From Holophagales bacterium (GTDB lineage: Bacteria > Acidobacteriota > Thermoanaerobaculia > Multivoradales > Multivoraceae), in NCBI GenBank assembly GCA_009845425.1, contig VXZQ01000009.1, positions 203,641 to 267,640 on the forward strand: a stretch of DNA of 64,000 nucleotides, given 5' to 3'. Positions 7,950 through 16,485 of this stretch are shown here, one piece after another (position 1 is the stretch's first letter; the number at the start of each line of letters is the position of its first letter). A program made the translations under genes and the position numbers. Under the pieces are notes generated by a model, which saw nothing but the letters and a program-made list of their open reading frames with translations, was not told the origin of the DNA and ran no database searches.

Positions 7950-9149
7950 ATGCATCGTTCCATCCTGATCGGCCTCTTTGGAGGCTTCTTCGCCGTCGCC
8001 GGAGCGGCACAGGACCGGCCTGTCGTCACCGAGGCCGAGTTCCTCTCGGTCCTCGACGAGACGCACCCCGCCGTTCGCGAGAGCGCCGAGGCCGTGGGGC
8101 TCGCGGAGGCCCGTTTGGTGGCGGCCCGGACGTTCGACAATCCCGTCGTCGAGGCGGTGCGGGAGGATCCCGCCGGTCCGATCGGCCAGACGGACGTTCT
8201 CGTTTCCTGGAAGATGCCGGACGCCGCGCGCGCGCCGGAGATCGAGGCCCGCGAAGGCGAGATAGGGGCTGCCCGTCGCGGGCTGGCGTACGAACTGCTG
8301 GGCTACCGCCTGGCGATGAGGGAGGCCTATGCCGGCTGGGCGGTGGCCGCCGCGCGCCGGCAACGACTGACGCTCCAGGCTGAGCGGGTCGGGTCGCTTG
8401 CGCAACGTGAGGCCGTTCGCGCGGAGAGGGGGGAAGCGTCCGGACTCGAAGCCCGCCGGCTGGGTTTGGCCGCCGCCACGCTGCGGTCCCGCGTCGCGCT
8501 CGCCGCCGGGGCGAGCGAACGGGCTAGAGCCGAAGCGGCAGCCTGGCATCCCGGTTTGCCGGCGAACGCGCGGCCGGTTCTGCCCGAACTGCCGGCTGCG
8601 CCGTCGCTGGATGGTGCGGACGTCCGCGTGCGTGCCGCGGAGGCGGATCTGGCGGCGGCCGAGCTGGCCCAGCTTGCGACCCGACCGATCGTGGCCTCGC
8701 CGGAGGTCACAGTGGGCTGGCGCCGGCAGGATCTGACTCCCGGCGCCATCGACGGGCCGATCTTCGGTGTCGCCTGGTCCGTTCCGCTCTTCGACCGGCG
8801 GCAGGCGGCGCGGCAGAGCGCCGGCGCTAGCCTGGAGGCCGCTCGGGCGCGGCTCGAACTCGCGGAGCGCGAATCGACTGCGGCGCGGAACGCGGCAAGA
8901 AGCAACTTCGCACGACTCGCCGCCGCCCTCGCCGAGGCCCGCGAGGAACTCGGCGCCACCGAACGGATGCTGGACAGCGCGGAGGCGGCCTTTCGCCAGG
9001 GTGAGGCCGGGCTCACCGATCTGCTCGAGACGCACCGCTCGGTGACCGAGGCGGAGCTGGCGGTGCTCGATCTGCATGAGGCGGCGCTGGCGGCGCACCG
9101 GGAGCTGGAACGGCTGGCGACGAGCCGGGAAGGAGGGTCGGGGTCATGA
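7950..9149 (+). CDS. TolC-family outer-membrane efflux protein (CusC/CzcC-like)
   Basis: A 399-residue protein with a GGAAAGGAG ribosome-binding site before the ATG and a signal peptide (I-L-I-G-L-F-G-G-F-F-A-V-A-G-A-A). It has the two long coiled-coil helical blocks expected of TolC-type outer-membrane channels, rich in Ala, Glu and Arg, including the paired patterns A-R-x-x-L-E-L-A-E-R-E near 310. Its role would be the outer-membrane exit duct of the tripartite pump encoded by the next two genes. Its stop overlaps the adaptor start (ATGA). The length is typical for CzcC-like proteins. Confidence 0.85.
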   Translation: MHRSILIGLFGGFFAVAGAAQDRPVVTEAEFLSVLDETHPAVRESAEAVGLAEARLVAARTFDNPVVEAVREDPAGPIGQTDVLVSWKMPDAARAPEIEAREGEIGAARRGLAYELLGYRLAMREAYAGWAVAAARRQRLTLQAERVGSLAQREAVRAERGEASGLEARRLGLAAATLRSRVALAAGASERARAEAAAWHPGLPANARPVLPELPAAPSLDGADVRVRAAEADLAAAELAQLATRPIVASPEVTVGWRRQDLTPGAIDGPIFGVAWSVPLFDRRQAARQSAGASLEAARARLELAERESTAARNAARSNFARLAAALAEAREELGATERMLDSAEAAFRQGEAGLTDLLETHRSVTEAELAVLDLHEAALAAHRELERLATSREGGSGS

Positions 9150-10753
9150 GGTGGGGTGAAGGAGAATCCGGAAGCCGGCCAGAGGGCCGGCGCACCCAGT
9201 GTGTGTCGAGTCTGCCGACCGTGGCGCTGCTGTTGCTCGTTGCGTGTGTCGGTACACCGCCCGCCGAAGAGCACGATCATTCCCACGAAAGCTGGTCGGT
9301 CACGGCTCTCGGGGAGCGGTTCGAGGTCTTCCCCGAGATCGACGCGCTGGCGGCAGGTCACACGGCGACGGCCCACACCCACGTCACGCGCCTGGCCGAT
9401 TTCGCACCGCTGTTACGGGGAACGGCCGAGATCGTCCTTGTCGACGGGTCCGGCGAGCAGATCTTCCGCGCTGACCAGCCCGCCGCTCCTGGGGTTTTCG
9501 ACATCGAGCTGACGCCCCAACGTGCCGGCGAGGCGGACCTGCTCTTCCGGATCGACGACGGGAACGGCATCGAGGAGATCCGTGGCGGCCGGATCCGCGT
9601 CGGCACGGCGGACCACGCGGAAGGCCTCCTGAAGGTACGGTCGCTCCCCGCCGGGTCCGACGGCGGCGAGCCCGTTTCCTTCCTGAAGGAACAGCAGTGG
9701 CAGGGCGGCTTCGCGGCCGCCTGGGTGCGGCAGGGCCGCCTCGCCCGGAGCGTCGCCGGCGTCGCCTCCTTCCGCCCGCCGGCCGGCGGCGAGAGCACGA
9801 TCACCGCGCAGGTGGACGGGGTCGTCCAGCCACCAGCGGGAGCCCGCTCCTGGCCGTTCGTCGGCCGCCGCGTCGACCGGAACGATGCCCTGTTCCGGGT
9901 GGTTCCGCTGGTCGCCTCCGAGCGGAGTCTGGCGACCCTGGAAGGCGAACTCGAGGCGCTGGCGACGGAGTTGGAAAGCGCGCGGTCGCGCAGCTCGCGG
10001 CTCCGGGAGCTCCTGGTCCTCGAAGCGGTCAGCGAGCGGGAGGTCGAGGAAGCAGGCGTCCGCGCCCGCATGCTCGAGGCGCGGCACCGGGCCGCGGAAC
10101 GGGACCTCGAATCGGCACGTGCCTCGCGCGAAGGTGGAGCGGACAGCGCCGGCATCTCGCCACGGGCGCCGTTCTCCGGCCGGATCGCCGCCGTCACCAC
10201 GACACCCGGGGCGACGGTCTCCGCCGGGGACGCCCTCGCCCGGCTCGTGCGGACGGATGTCGTGTGGATCGAGGTTGCCCTACCCCCGCAGGATGCACGG
10301 CGGCTCATGGACGCGGGCCTGCGCGGCCTGGTGCTCGACGATCCGGAGAGCGGGCCAGTGCGGGTCGAAGGCGACCTCTCCCTCGTCTCGATCTCGCCGG
10401 AGCTCTCGCCGCGCACCGGTACCGTCACCGTCCTGATCGAGGCCCCGGGCATCGCGGGCACCGGCTTCGCCCTGGGATCGACCGTCGCGGCGCAGGTGCT
10501 GATGGCCGGCGAGGAGAGCGGCATCGTCGTGCCCGCCTCGGCCCTGGTCGACGACGGCGGCGTGCCAGTCGTCTTCCTGCAACTGTCGGGCGAGGACTTC
10601 CAGCGGCAGACGGTGACCGTTCTCGGCCGGCAGGGGGACCAGGTGCTGGTGGCCGGCCTGGCTCCCGGTCAGCGTCTCGTGACCCGCGGCGGGGACGGGA
10701 TCCGCCGTTCGTCCCTCATGGCGAGCGGCGAAGCCCACGGCCACGTTCACTGA
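9146..10753 (+). CDS. RND efflux periplasmic adaptor (CusB/CzcB-like)
   Basis: A 535-residue adaptor. A lipoprotein-like leader (V-A-L-L-L-L-V-A-C) is followed by a His-containing segment (E-E-H-D-H-S-H-E), then a domain resembling the N-terminal extension of CzcB-like proteins. A long alpha-helical hairpin (about residues 260-335) and the lipoyl/barrel strands follow, and the protein ends in another His pair (H-G-H-V-H). It bridges the TolC channel and the permease. The start overlaps the previous stop by 4 bases. The first 20 or so codons are built from a copy of the window's palindromic repeat, giving the odd leader S-R-P-E-G-R-R-T. A later start at GTG 9202 would remove that segment while keeping the hydrophobic leader. 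Confidence 0.85.
   Translation: MRWGEGESGSRPEGRRTQCVSSLPTVALLLLVACVGTPPAEEHDHSHESWSVTALGERFEVFPEIDALAAGHTATAHTHVTRLADFAPLLRGTAEIVLVDGSGEQIFRADQPAAPGVFDIELTPQRAGEADLLFRIDDGNGIEEIRGGRIRVGTADHAEGLLKVRSLPAGSDGGEPVSFLKEQQWQGGFAAAWVRQGRLARSVAGVASFRPPAGGESTITAQVDGVVQPPAGARSWPFVGRRVDRNDALFRVVPLVASERSLATLEGELEALATELESARSRSSRLRELLVLEAVSEREVEEAGVRARMLEARHRAAERDLESARASREGGADSAGISPRAPFSGRIAAVTTTPGATVSAGDALARLVRTDVVWIEVALPPQDARRLMDAGLRGLVLDDPESGPVRVEGDLSLVSISPELSPRTGTVTVLIEAPGIAGTGFALGSTVAAQVLMAGEESGIVVPASALVDDGGVPVVFLQLSGEDFQRQTVTVLGRQGDQVLVAGLAPGQRLVTRGGDGIRRSSLMASGEAHGHVH
9171..9200 (-). repeat. Palindromic repeat family, copy 1
   Basis: GCCGGCC-agagg-GCCGGC followed by gcacccagtg. It is one of about six copies in this window with the shared core GCCGGCC(AGAAG)GCCGGCGCACC. 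This copy lies inside the 5' end of the adaptor gene and is translated. Confidence 0.8.
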
Positions 10754-10763
10754 AGGCAGCCGA

Positions 10764-13700
10764 GTGGGACCCCTCGAGCGACTGCTTCGATTCTCCCTGC
10801 GCCACCGCCTGCTGGTGGTCGCGGGGGCGTTGCTCCTCACCGTGGTCGGGTCGGCCTGGATCCTGAACCTGCCGGTCGACATCTTCCCCGACCTCTCGGC
10901 CCCCACCGTGACCGTGATCACGGAGGCCCCGGGAAAGGCCGCGGAGGAGGTCGAGCTCCTCGTGACCTACGCGGTGGAGTCCGCGATCAACGGCTCGCCG
11001 GGCGTGCGGCGGCTGCGTTCGATCTCCGCGGACGGGATCTCGGTGGCCTGGGTCGAGTTCGACTGGGGCACCGACATCTACCGCGCCCGCCAGGTCGTCA
11101 GCGAGCGGCTGCAGCGCGTCGATCTCCCGGCCCAGGCGGAGAGGCCCCAACTCGGTCCGATCTCCTCGATCATGGGCGAGATCACGTTCATCGCGATGAC
11201 TTCCGCACCGGTGGAGGAAGGCGGCGTCAGCGGCATGGAACTCCGCCGCGTCGCCGAAACGGTCGTGCGCCGCAACCTCCTGTCGCTTCCGGGCGTCTCC
11301 CACGTGGTCCCCATCGGCGGCGAACGGCGGCAGCTTCAGGTCACGGTGCGGCCGACTGCCCTGGCCCAGAACGGCTTGCCCCTCGCCGACGTCGTCGACG
11401 CCGTGGCGAAGTCCAGCCGCAGCCTGGCCGCGGGCTTTCATGTGGAGGCCGGCGAGGAGCACATCGTCCGCGTGCGCAGCCGGGCACGCACTCCGGACGA
11501 GGTTGCTGCGGCCGTCGTGCGGGTCGACGGCGGGATCCCGCTACGGGTCGGCGACGTGGCAAGCGTCGAGTGGGGGCCTGCGCCGGCGCGCGGGACCGGT
11601 TCGTACCGCAACCGGCCGGCGGTCATCCTGTCCGTGCAGAAGCAGCCGGGCGCGAACACGCTGGATCTGACCCGCGCCATCGATGACACGCTCGCCCGGC
11701 TGCAGCCGGTTCTACCTGAGGGCGTCGTGCTCGAAAGCGAGAACTTCCGCCAGGCGGACTTCATCGAGGTGGCGATCGGCAACGTCGCCGAGGCGCTTCG
11801 TGACGGGGCGATCCTCGTCATCGTCATCCTTGCGCTGTTCCTCGGCAGCGTCCGCACGACGTTCATCTCGGCGTTCGCCATCCCGCTCTCCCTGGTCGCC
11901 GGGATCCTGGTGATCGCGGCCTTCGGCCTGCAGATCGACACGATGACGCTCGGCGGCCTGTCGATCGCGATCGGGCTGCTGGTGGACGACGCGATCATCG
12001 CGATCGAGAACATCTTCCGTCGGGTGCGGGACGAGCAACGCCTGCCGGAGGACGAGCGCCGTCCGGCCGAGGAGGTCGTCGCGGCCGCGACCCGGGAGGT
12101 CCTGAGCCCGATCCTCCTGGCCACCCTGATCGTCGTCCTGGTCTTCGTGCCGATCTTCTTCCTGCCGGGGCTGGAGGGTCGCCTGCTGCGACCGCTCGGC
12201 CTCGCCTTCATCGCCGCGCTCGCCGCCTCTCTGGTGGTGGCGCTGACGGTGACGCCGGTGCTGGCCGTGCTGTTCCTGGGCCGGGCGCGGGCGCTCAGGT
12301 CGCGCCCGCCGTGGCTGCTGCGCGGCTTCCAGTGGGCCTACTCGCCGACTCTCGACTGGTGCTTCTCGCATCGCTGGGCGGTGCTGTCTTCGGCGGCCCT
12401 CCTGGTGGTCGTCGCGGCGGCGCTCCTGCCCGGGCTGGGCCGCAGCTTCCTGCCGGCCTTCAACGAGGGCTCGCTCACCGTGTCGGTGGTCAGCCCGCCC
12501 GGCATCCCGCTCGCCGAGAGTGACAGGCTGGGCAGCCGGGTCGAGGAGGCGCTGCTCGCCTTCCCGGAGGTCGTCTCGACGAGCCGGCGGACGGGCCGCG
12601 CCGAGAAGGACGAGCACGTCCAGGGAGTCAACGCCTCCGAGATGGAGGTCGTGCTGGCGCCGCTCGAAGACGGCCGCTCGAAGGACGAACTGGTTGCCGG
12701 GATGCGCCGCGCGGTTGCCGGGATACCGGCGGTGACCGTCTCTTTCGGGCAGCCGATCAGCCACCGGATCGACCACATGATCTCTGGCTCGCGGACCAAC
12801 CTGGCGGTGAAGGTCGAAGGATCCGATCTGGCGGTGCTGCGCACGCTGGCCGCGCGGATCGAACAGATCCTGGCGACGGTGCCCGGCATCGTCGACCTGT
12901 CGAACCAGGAGCAGTCGCCGGTGCCCCAGATGGTCGTCGACTTCGATCGGACGGCGATGGCCCGGTACGGCCTGAGCCTCGCGGACGTCGGCGGGGCCGT
13001 GGAGGCGCTGTTTCAGGGCGTCGTCGTCGGTGAGATCGTGGAGGAGGGCCTGGCGTCCGACGTCGCCGTCCGGTTGCCGCCGGGCCTGCGGGCCGAACCG
13101 GACCGGGTCGCGGCCCTGCCGGTCTCGACGCCGGCCGGGGATCTGATCCGCCTGGGCGCGGTCGCCGAGGTGCGGCACGCCCTCGGCCCGTCGCTCATCC
13201 GCAGGGAGAACGCGCAGCGGGTGGCGATGGTGACCGCCAACGTCACCGGCGCCGATCTCGTCGGCACGGTCGAGCGCGCCCAGGCCGCGGTCGAGGCCGA
13301 AGTCGACCTGCCGGCCGGCTACCTGGTGACGTTCGGCGGGCAGTTCGAGGAGGCCGGTCGCCGCGTCTACACGATGGGCCTGCTGGTCGTGCTCATCCTG
13401 GTCGGGATGTACGGCCTGCTCTACCTCGAGTTCGGCAGCCACCGCGACACCCTGGCGATGCTCGTCAACGTGCCGCTGGCCCTGGTCGGCGGCGTCGTCG
13501 CGGTGGCGCTGGGAGGCGGCGTCCTGTCGCTGGCGACGGTGGTCGGCTTCGTCACCCTGTTCGGGATTGCGACCCGCAACGGGGTCCTGCTGGTCAGCAA
13601 CTACCGGCGGCTGCTCGGCGAGGGGCTGTCGCTTCAGGAAGCCGTCCGGCGGGGCTCGGAAGAGCGGATGCCGCCGATCCTGATGACCGCGCTGACGGCG

Positions 13701-13856
13701 GGACTGGCCCTCGTGCCGCTGGTGCTGGGCGCGGGCGAGCCGGGCAACGAGATCCTGAGTCCGATGGCCCAGGTGATCCTCGGCGGCCTGTTGACGTCGA
13801 CGTTCCTGAACCTGGTGGTGGTACCGGTGCTGTATGTACGATCGCTGAAGCCATGA
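10764..13856 (+). CDS. RND efflux permease, heavy-metal type (CusA/CzcA-like)
   Basis: A 1030-residue inner-membrane proton-driven pump with 12 predicted helices and two large periplasmic loops. The N-terminus (P-V-D-I-F-P-D-L-S, T-E-A-P-G) and the porter-domain segment G-T-D-I-Y-R-A-R-Q match the heavy-metal (HME) branch. Transmembrane helix 4, however, reads A-I-G-L-L-V-D-D-A-I-I-A-I-E-N, with the Asp-Asp pair usual in multidrug (HAE1) pumps, so the substrate class is less certain than the operon suggests. GTG start at 10764, ten bases after the adaptor stop. It ends with an ATGA overlap with the DUF885 gene. With the His-rich protein, TolC and adaptor it forms a complete efflux operon. Confidence 0.9.
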   Translation: MGPLERLLRFSLRHRLLVVAGALLLTVVGSAWILNLPVDIFPDLSAPTVTVITEAPGKAAEEVELLVTYAVESAINGSPGVRRLRSISADGISVAWVEFDWGTDIYRARQVVSERLQRVDLPAQAERPQLGPISSIMGEITFIAMTSAPVEEGGVSGMELRRVAETVVRRNLLSLPGVSHVVPIGGERRQLQVTVRPTALAQNGLPLADVVDAVAKSSRSLAAGFHVEAGEEHIVRVRSRARTPDEVAAAVVRVDGGIPLRVGDVASVEWGPAPARGTGSYRNRPAVILSVQKQPGANTLDLTRAIDDTLARLQPVLPEGVVLESENFRQADFIEVAIGNVAEALRDGAILVIVILALFLGSVRTTFISAFAIPLSLVAGILVIAAFGLQIDTMTLGGLSIAIGLLVDDAIIAIENIFRRVRDEQRLPEDERRPAEEVVAAATREVLSPILLATLIVVLVFVPIFFLPGLEGRLLRPLGLAFIAALAASLVVALTVTPVLAVLFLGRARALRSRPPWLLRGFQWAYSPTLDWCFSHRWAVLSSAALLVVVAAALLPGLGRSFLPAFNEGSLTVSVVSPPGIPLAESDRLGSRVEEALLAFPEVVSTSRRTGRAEKDEHVQGVNASEMEVVLAPLEDGRSKDELVAGMRRAVAGIPAVTVSFGQPISHRIDHMISGSRTNLAVKVEGSDLAVLRTLAARIEQILATVPGIVDLSNQEQSPVPQMVVDFDRTAMARYGLSLADVGGAVEALFQGVVVGEIVEEGLASDVAVRLPPGLRAEPDRVAALPVSTPAGDLIRLGAVAEVRHALGPSLIRRENAQRVAMVTANVTGADLVGTVERAQAAVEAEVDLPAGYLVTFGGQFEEAGRRVYTMGLLVVLILVGMYGLLYLEFGSHRDTLAMLVNVPLALVGGVVAVALGGGVLSLATVVGFVTLFGIATRNGVLLVSNYRRLLGEGLSLQEAVRRGSEERMPPILMTALTAGLALVPLVLGAGEPGNEILSPMAQVILGGLLTSTFLNLVVVPVLYVRSLKP

Positions 13857-15685
13857 CGACAACATCCCGCGTCACAGGTGTGTACCGACTGTCGGTGCGC
13901 CGGCCTTCTGGCCGGCATCCGGCGAACCATGGCGTAGCCGTCGCCCTGACGTTCATCGCGGCGTTGGCGGCTTGCGGCCCGCAGCCCGCGGACGAGCAGT
14001 CCGACGCGGACCTCATCGCCGCCGCCGGCGACGAGTACCTCGACTTCGTCGCCGCCCGCGACCCGTACCTCAAGTTCCGGCGCGGGGAGAAGGTCGAGGA
14101 CTTCCCGGACTGGACGCTCGAAGCCGCCGAGGCGGACGCGGCCTTCGCCCGGGACCTGCTGGACCGGCTGGCCGGCGTCGACGAGGAGGCGGTCGAACAC
14201 GAGGACTGGATCTCGCTCCGGCTGCTGCGCTGGAACCTCGGCATGCTGGTCGAGGCGCCGAAGCACTACTGGGCGGACTTCAACATCACGCCCTACGCGG
14301 CCGGCGGCTTCAGCCTGAACATCCTCCACCAGGTGCTCGGCGCCGCTCCGGTCGAAGCCGACGAGGAACGCGCCCACTACTTCCATCTGCTCGACGAGTA
14401 CGCCCAGGGGATCGGGCAACTCGCCGACAAGGTGTCCGGGCAGAAGGACCGCGGCATCTACCTGCCGAAGGCCCAGGTCCCGGCCGTGGTCGGGATGTTC
14501 GAGGGCTACCGGGGTCGTCTCGAGGAGCTCTTCGTGCCGGCCGCCGAGCGCGCCGGCGACGGGGCCGGCGACTTCCTGGACCAGGTCCGCGAGGCGGTCG
14601 GGACGGGAATTGACGCACAGTTCGCCCGCCTGGTCGCCGAGCTCGGCGACGACTACCTGGAGGCGGCGCCGGAGCAGGTCGGGCTCGGCACGGTGCCCGG
14701 CGGCCGCGACCTCTACGTCCACCGGGTGCGGATGCACACGACGACGGACCTCACGCCCGAAGAGATCCACCAGCTCGGCCTGGAGCAGGTGGCGCAGATC
14801 GAAGCGGAACTGGCGGCGCTGCGCGAGGAGATCGGCTTCGAGGCCACGTCCGAAGAGACCGCGATGAAGGAGTTCCTGGACCAGGTCCGCGCCGACCCGC
14901 GCTTCATCGCGGCGTCGCCCGAGGAAGTCGAGGAGCGCTACATGGGCTACATCGAGAAGATCGAGCCCCACATCGCCGACTACTTCGACGTGTTGCCGGA
15001 GGCGCCCTACGGCGTGCGTCGCCTCGACCCGACGTCGGAAGCGACGATGACCTTCGGCGTCTACCAGCTTCCGACGTCCGTCAACCCGCGCGGCGAGTAC
15101 CGCTACAACGGTTCCGACCTCGAGAACCGCTCCCTGTTCTCGGCCCAGGGGCTGATCTACCACGAGCTGATCCCCGGCCATCACTTCCAGCTCGCGCTGG
15201 CCAACGAGCGTGAGGACCTGCCCCGCTTCCGCCGCGAGACGATCGGCTACGGCGCCTTCACGGAAGGCTGGGCCGAGTACGCCGCCAACCTCGGCAAGGA
15301 GATGGGCGTCTACGAGGACGCCTACGACCTGTACGGCCGCCTGGTCATGGAGATGTTCATCTCCTGCCGCCTGGTGCTGGACACCGGCATGAACCATTTC
15401 GGGTGGGACCTGGAGCGCGCCCGCGAGTACATGAGCGCGCGGGTCGTCTACTCCGACGTGGAGGTCGCCACGGAACTCCTGCGCTACTCAGCCGACATCC
15501 ACGGCCAGGCGCTGGCCTACCGGATCGGCAACCTGGAGATCCTCCGCCTGCGCCGGAAGGCCGAGGACGCGCTCGGCGACCGCTTCAACATCAAGGCCTT
15601 CCACGCCGCCGTGATCGGCAGCGGCGCCATGCCGATGGTGGTGCTGGAAGAGCACATCGACTGGTGGATCGAGCAGCAGGGGTAG
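13853..15685 (+). CDS. DUF885-family exported hydrolase
   Basis: A 610-residue protein. The C-terminal half carries the DUF885 hallmark H437-E-L-I-P-G-H-H444, a zinc-peptidase-like HExxxxHH arrangement, followed by G-A-F-T-E-G-W-A-E-Y, which would supply the third ligand. A lipoprotein-like leader (A-L-T-F-I-A-A-L-A-A-C-G) lies at about residues 31-42. Its substrate is unknown; the family is usually treated as a metallopeptidase. The ATG overlaps the RND permease stop. The first 25 codons derive from a palindromic repeat copy, so a start after 13924 would be more natural, but no good codon is evident. Being fused to the efflux operon may be positional only. Confidence 0.9.
   Translation: MTTTSRVTGVYRLSVRRPSGRHPANHGVAVALTFIAALAACGPQPADEQSDADLIAAAGDEYLDFVAARDPYLKFRRGEKVEDFPDWTLEAAEADAAFARDLLDRLAGVDEEAVEHEDWISLRLLRWNLGMLVEAPKHYWADFNITPYAAGGFSLNILHQVLGAAPVEADEERAHYFHLLDEYAQGIGQLADKVSGQKDRGIYLPKAQVPAVVGMFEGYRGRLEELFVPAAERAGDGAGDFLDQVREAVGTGIDAQFARLVAELGDDYLEAAPEQVGLGTVPGGRDLYVHRVRMHTTTDLTPEEIHQLGLEQVAQIEAELAALREEIGFEATSEETAMKEFLDQVRADPRFIAASPEEVEERYMGYIEKIEPHIADYFDVLPEAPYGVRRLDPTSEATMTFGVYQLPTSVNPRGEYRYNGSDLENRSLFSAQGLIYHELIPGHHFQLALANEREDLPRFRRETIGYGAFTEGWAEYAANLGKEMGVYEDAYDLYGRLVMEMFISCRLVLDTGMNHFGWDLERAREYMSARVVYSDVEVATELLRYSADIHGQALAYRIGNLEILRLRRKAEDALGDRFNIKAFHAAVIGSGAMPMVVLEEHIDWWIEQQG
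13890..13924 (+). repeat. Palindromic repeat family, copy 2
   Basis: GTCGGTGCGCCGGCC-ttct-GGCCGGCATCCGGCG. It lies in the 5' end of the DUF885 reading frame, where it is translated as V-R-R-P-S-G-R-H-P-A. The orientation is opposite to copy 1. Confidence 0.85.
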
Positions 15686-15699
15686 AGCCGCGGTCGGGG

Positions 15700-16134
15700 T
15701 CAATCCGCGCCGTCTTCCGCCACGTGCCGGATCGAGTCCGTCAGGTAGGGGTGCTCTCGCACCTTCTCGAGGAAACGCGAGTCGGCGGTGGTGACGGGAT
15801 GCTGTTCATGAAGTGCGAGAGCGAGGTAGAAGCAGTCGTAGGTCGGGTGGTCCAGATCGACGCTCAGTCGCGCGGCAGCGCTGGCGAGTTGGCGCATGGG
15901 CACGGGTGTGGCCACAGGGGCTTTCCGCAAGAGAGCGACGGCGTCTGCCAAGGCGTCTCGGTCAATGTCGCCGCGCCGGCACATGGCCCAGAGGGCGTTG
16001 GTCACTTCCGCGAACAGGAGCTCTGGCGCCAGCAGTGTCGTGCCGCCGGAGAGAAGGTCCGATGCTTCTTTCGAGTACTTCTCGTCCACCAGCCACTTCA
16101 CGGCGACGCTGGCATCGACGACGCAGCCCTTCAC
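15700..16134 (-). CDS. PIN-domain toxin (FitB/VapC-type ribonuclease)
   Basis: A 144-residue PIN-domain protein. The acidic active-site set is visible: Asp7 (V-V-D-A-S), Glu43 (L-L-F-A-E-V-T-N-A-L), Asp100 (T-Y-D-C-F-Y-L-A) and Asp118 (T-T-A-D-S-R-F). Such toxins cleave RNA in a metal-dependent way and are held inactive by the cognate antitoxin. The ATG overlaps the stop of the upstream antitoxin gene by four bases, the usual coupling. The two genes are read on the minus strand from a promoter containing a perfect palindrome at 16402-16418. Confidence 0.92.
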   Translation of the reverse strand: MKGCVVDASVAVKWLVDEKYSKEASDLLSGGTTLLAPELLFAEVTNALWAMCRRGDIDRDALADAVALLRKAPVATPVPMRQLASAAARLSVDLDHPTYDCFYLALALHEQHPVTTADSRFLEKVREHPYLTDSIRHVAEDGAD

Positions 16135-16367
16135 AGGCTGCTATCCCGGTCGCGTTCTTCGCGAATCGTGTCGGTGCTATCGACGCTTGAGCGGAGGCGC
16201 CGTCGCATCGCTGCGGCGCGGGCGCCGAAATCGCTGCCGTCAGCCAGGAGTGCGCGCTGCAGGATGTCCCTGTGTTCGGCCTCGGCGGACCGACCGCGCG
16301 CAGCCGCCTGAGTCTTGAGTGCGGCGACCACTTGCGCCGGCACGTTGCGTACGGTGAGTTGTGGCAT
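16131..16367 (-). CDS. FitA-like ribbon-helix-helix antitoxin
   Basis: A 78-residue protein. The N-terminus M-P-Q-L-T-V-R-N-V-P is the beta strand of a ribbon-helix-helix DNA-binding domain, followed by V-V-A-A-L-K-T-Q-A-A-A-R-G-R-S-A-E-A-E and R-D-I-L-Q-R-A-L, as in FitA antitoxins. The charged C-terminal tail should wrap the PIN toxin. It is the first gene of the pair and would repress the operon by binding the upstream palindrome. The genes are complete with no frameshift. Confidence 0.9.
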   Translation of the reverse strand: MPQLTVRNVPAQVVAALKTQAAARGRSAEAEHRDILQRALLADGSDFGARAAAMRRRLRSSVDSTDTIREERDRDSSL

Positions 16368-16401
16368 GACGGCGGTTCCTTCTCTCCGCGCTTTCGCGGT
16401 G

Positions 16402-16418
16402 TGCTGTCAATGACAGCA
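16402..16418. promoter_or_regulatory. Palindromic operator for FitAB pair
   Basis: TGCTGTCAATGACAGCA is a perfect odd palindrome (eight-base arms around a central A) 35 bases upstream of the antitoxin start. A half-site-like GCTGTCAA recurs at 16440-16447. Ribbon-helix-helix antitoxins bind such symmetric sites to autoregulate; binding here is inference. Confidence 0.7.
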
Positions 16419-16485
16419 ATCGTAGAGCGCGCGTTCAACGCTGTCAATCCAGAGTTGATCCGGCGTCGTAGGCTCGCCGCGACGC

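Noticed and set aside
11712..13865. Long minus-strand frame opposite the RND permease
   Set aside because: It is rich in Arg, His, Gln and Asp as expected for the complement of GC-rich coding DNA, and the plus strand has a clear RND permease.
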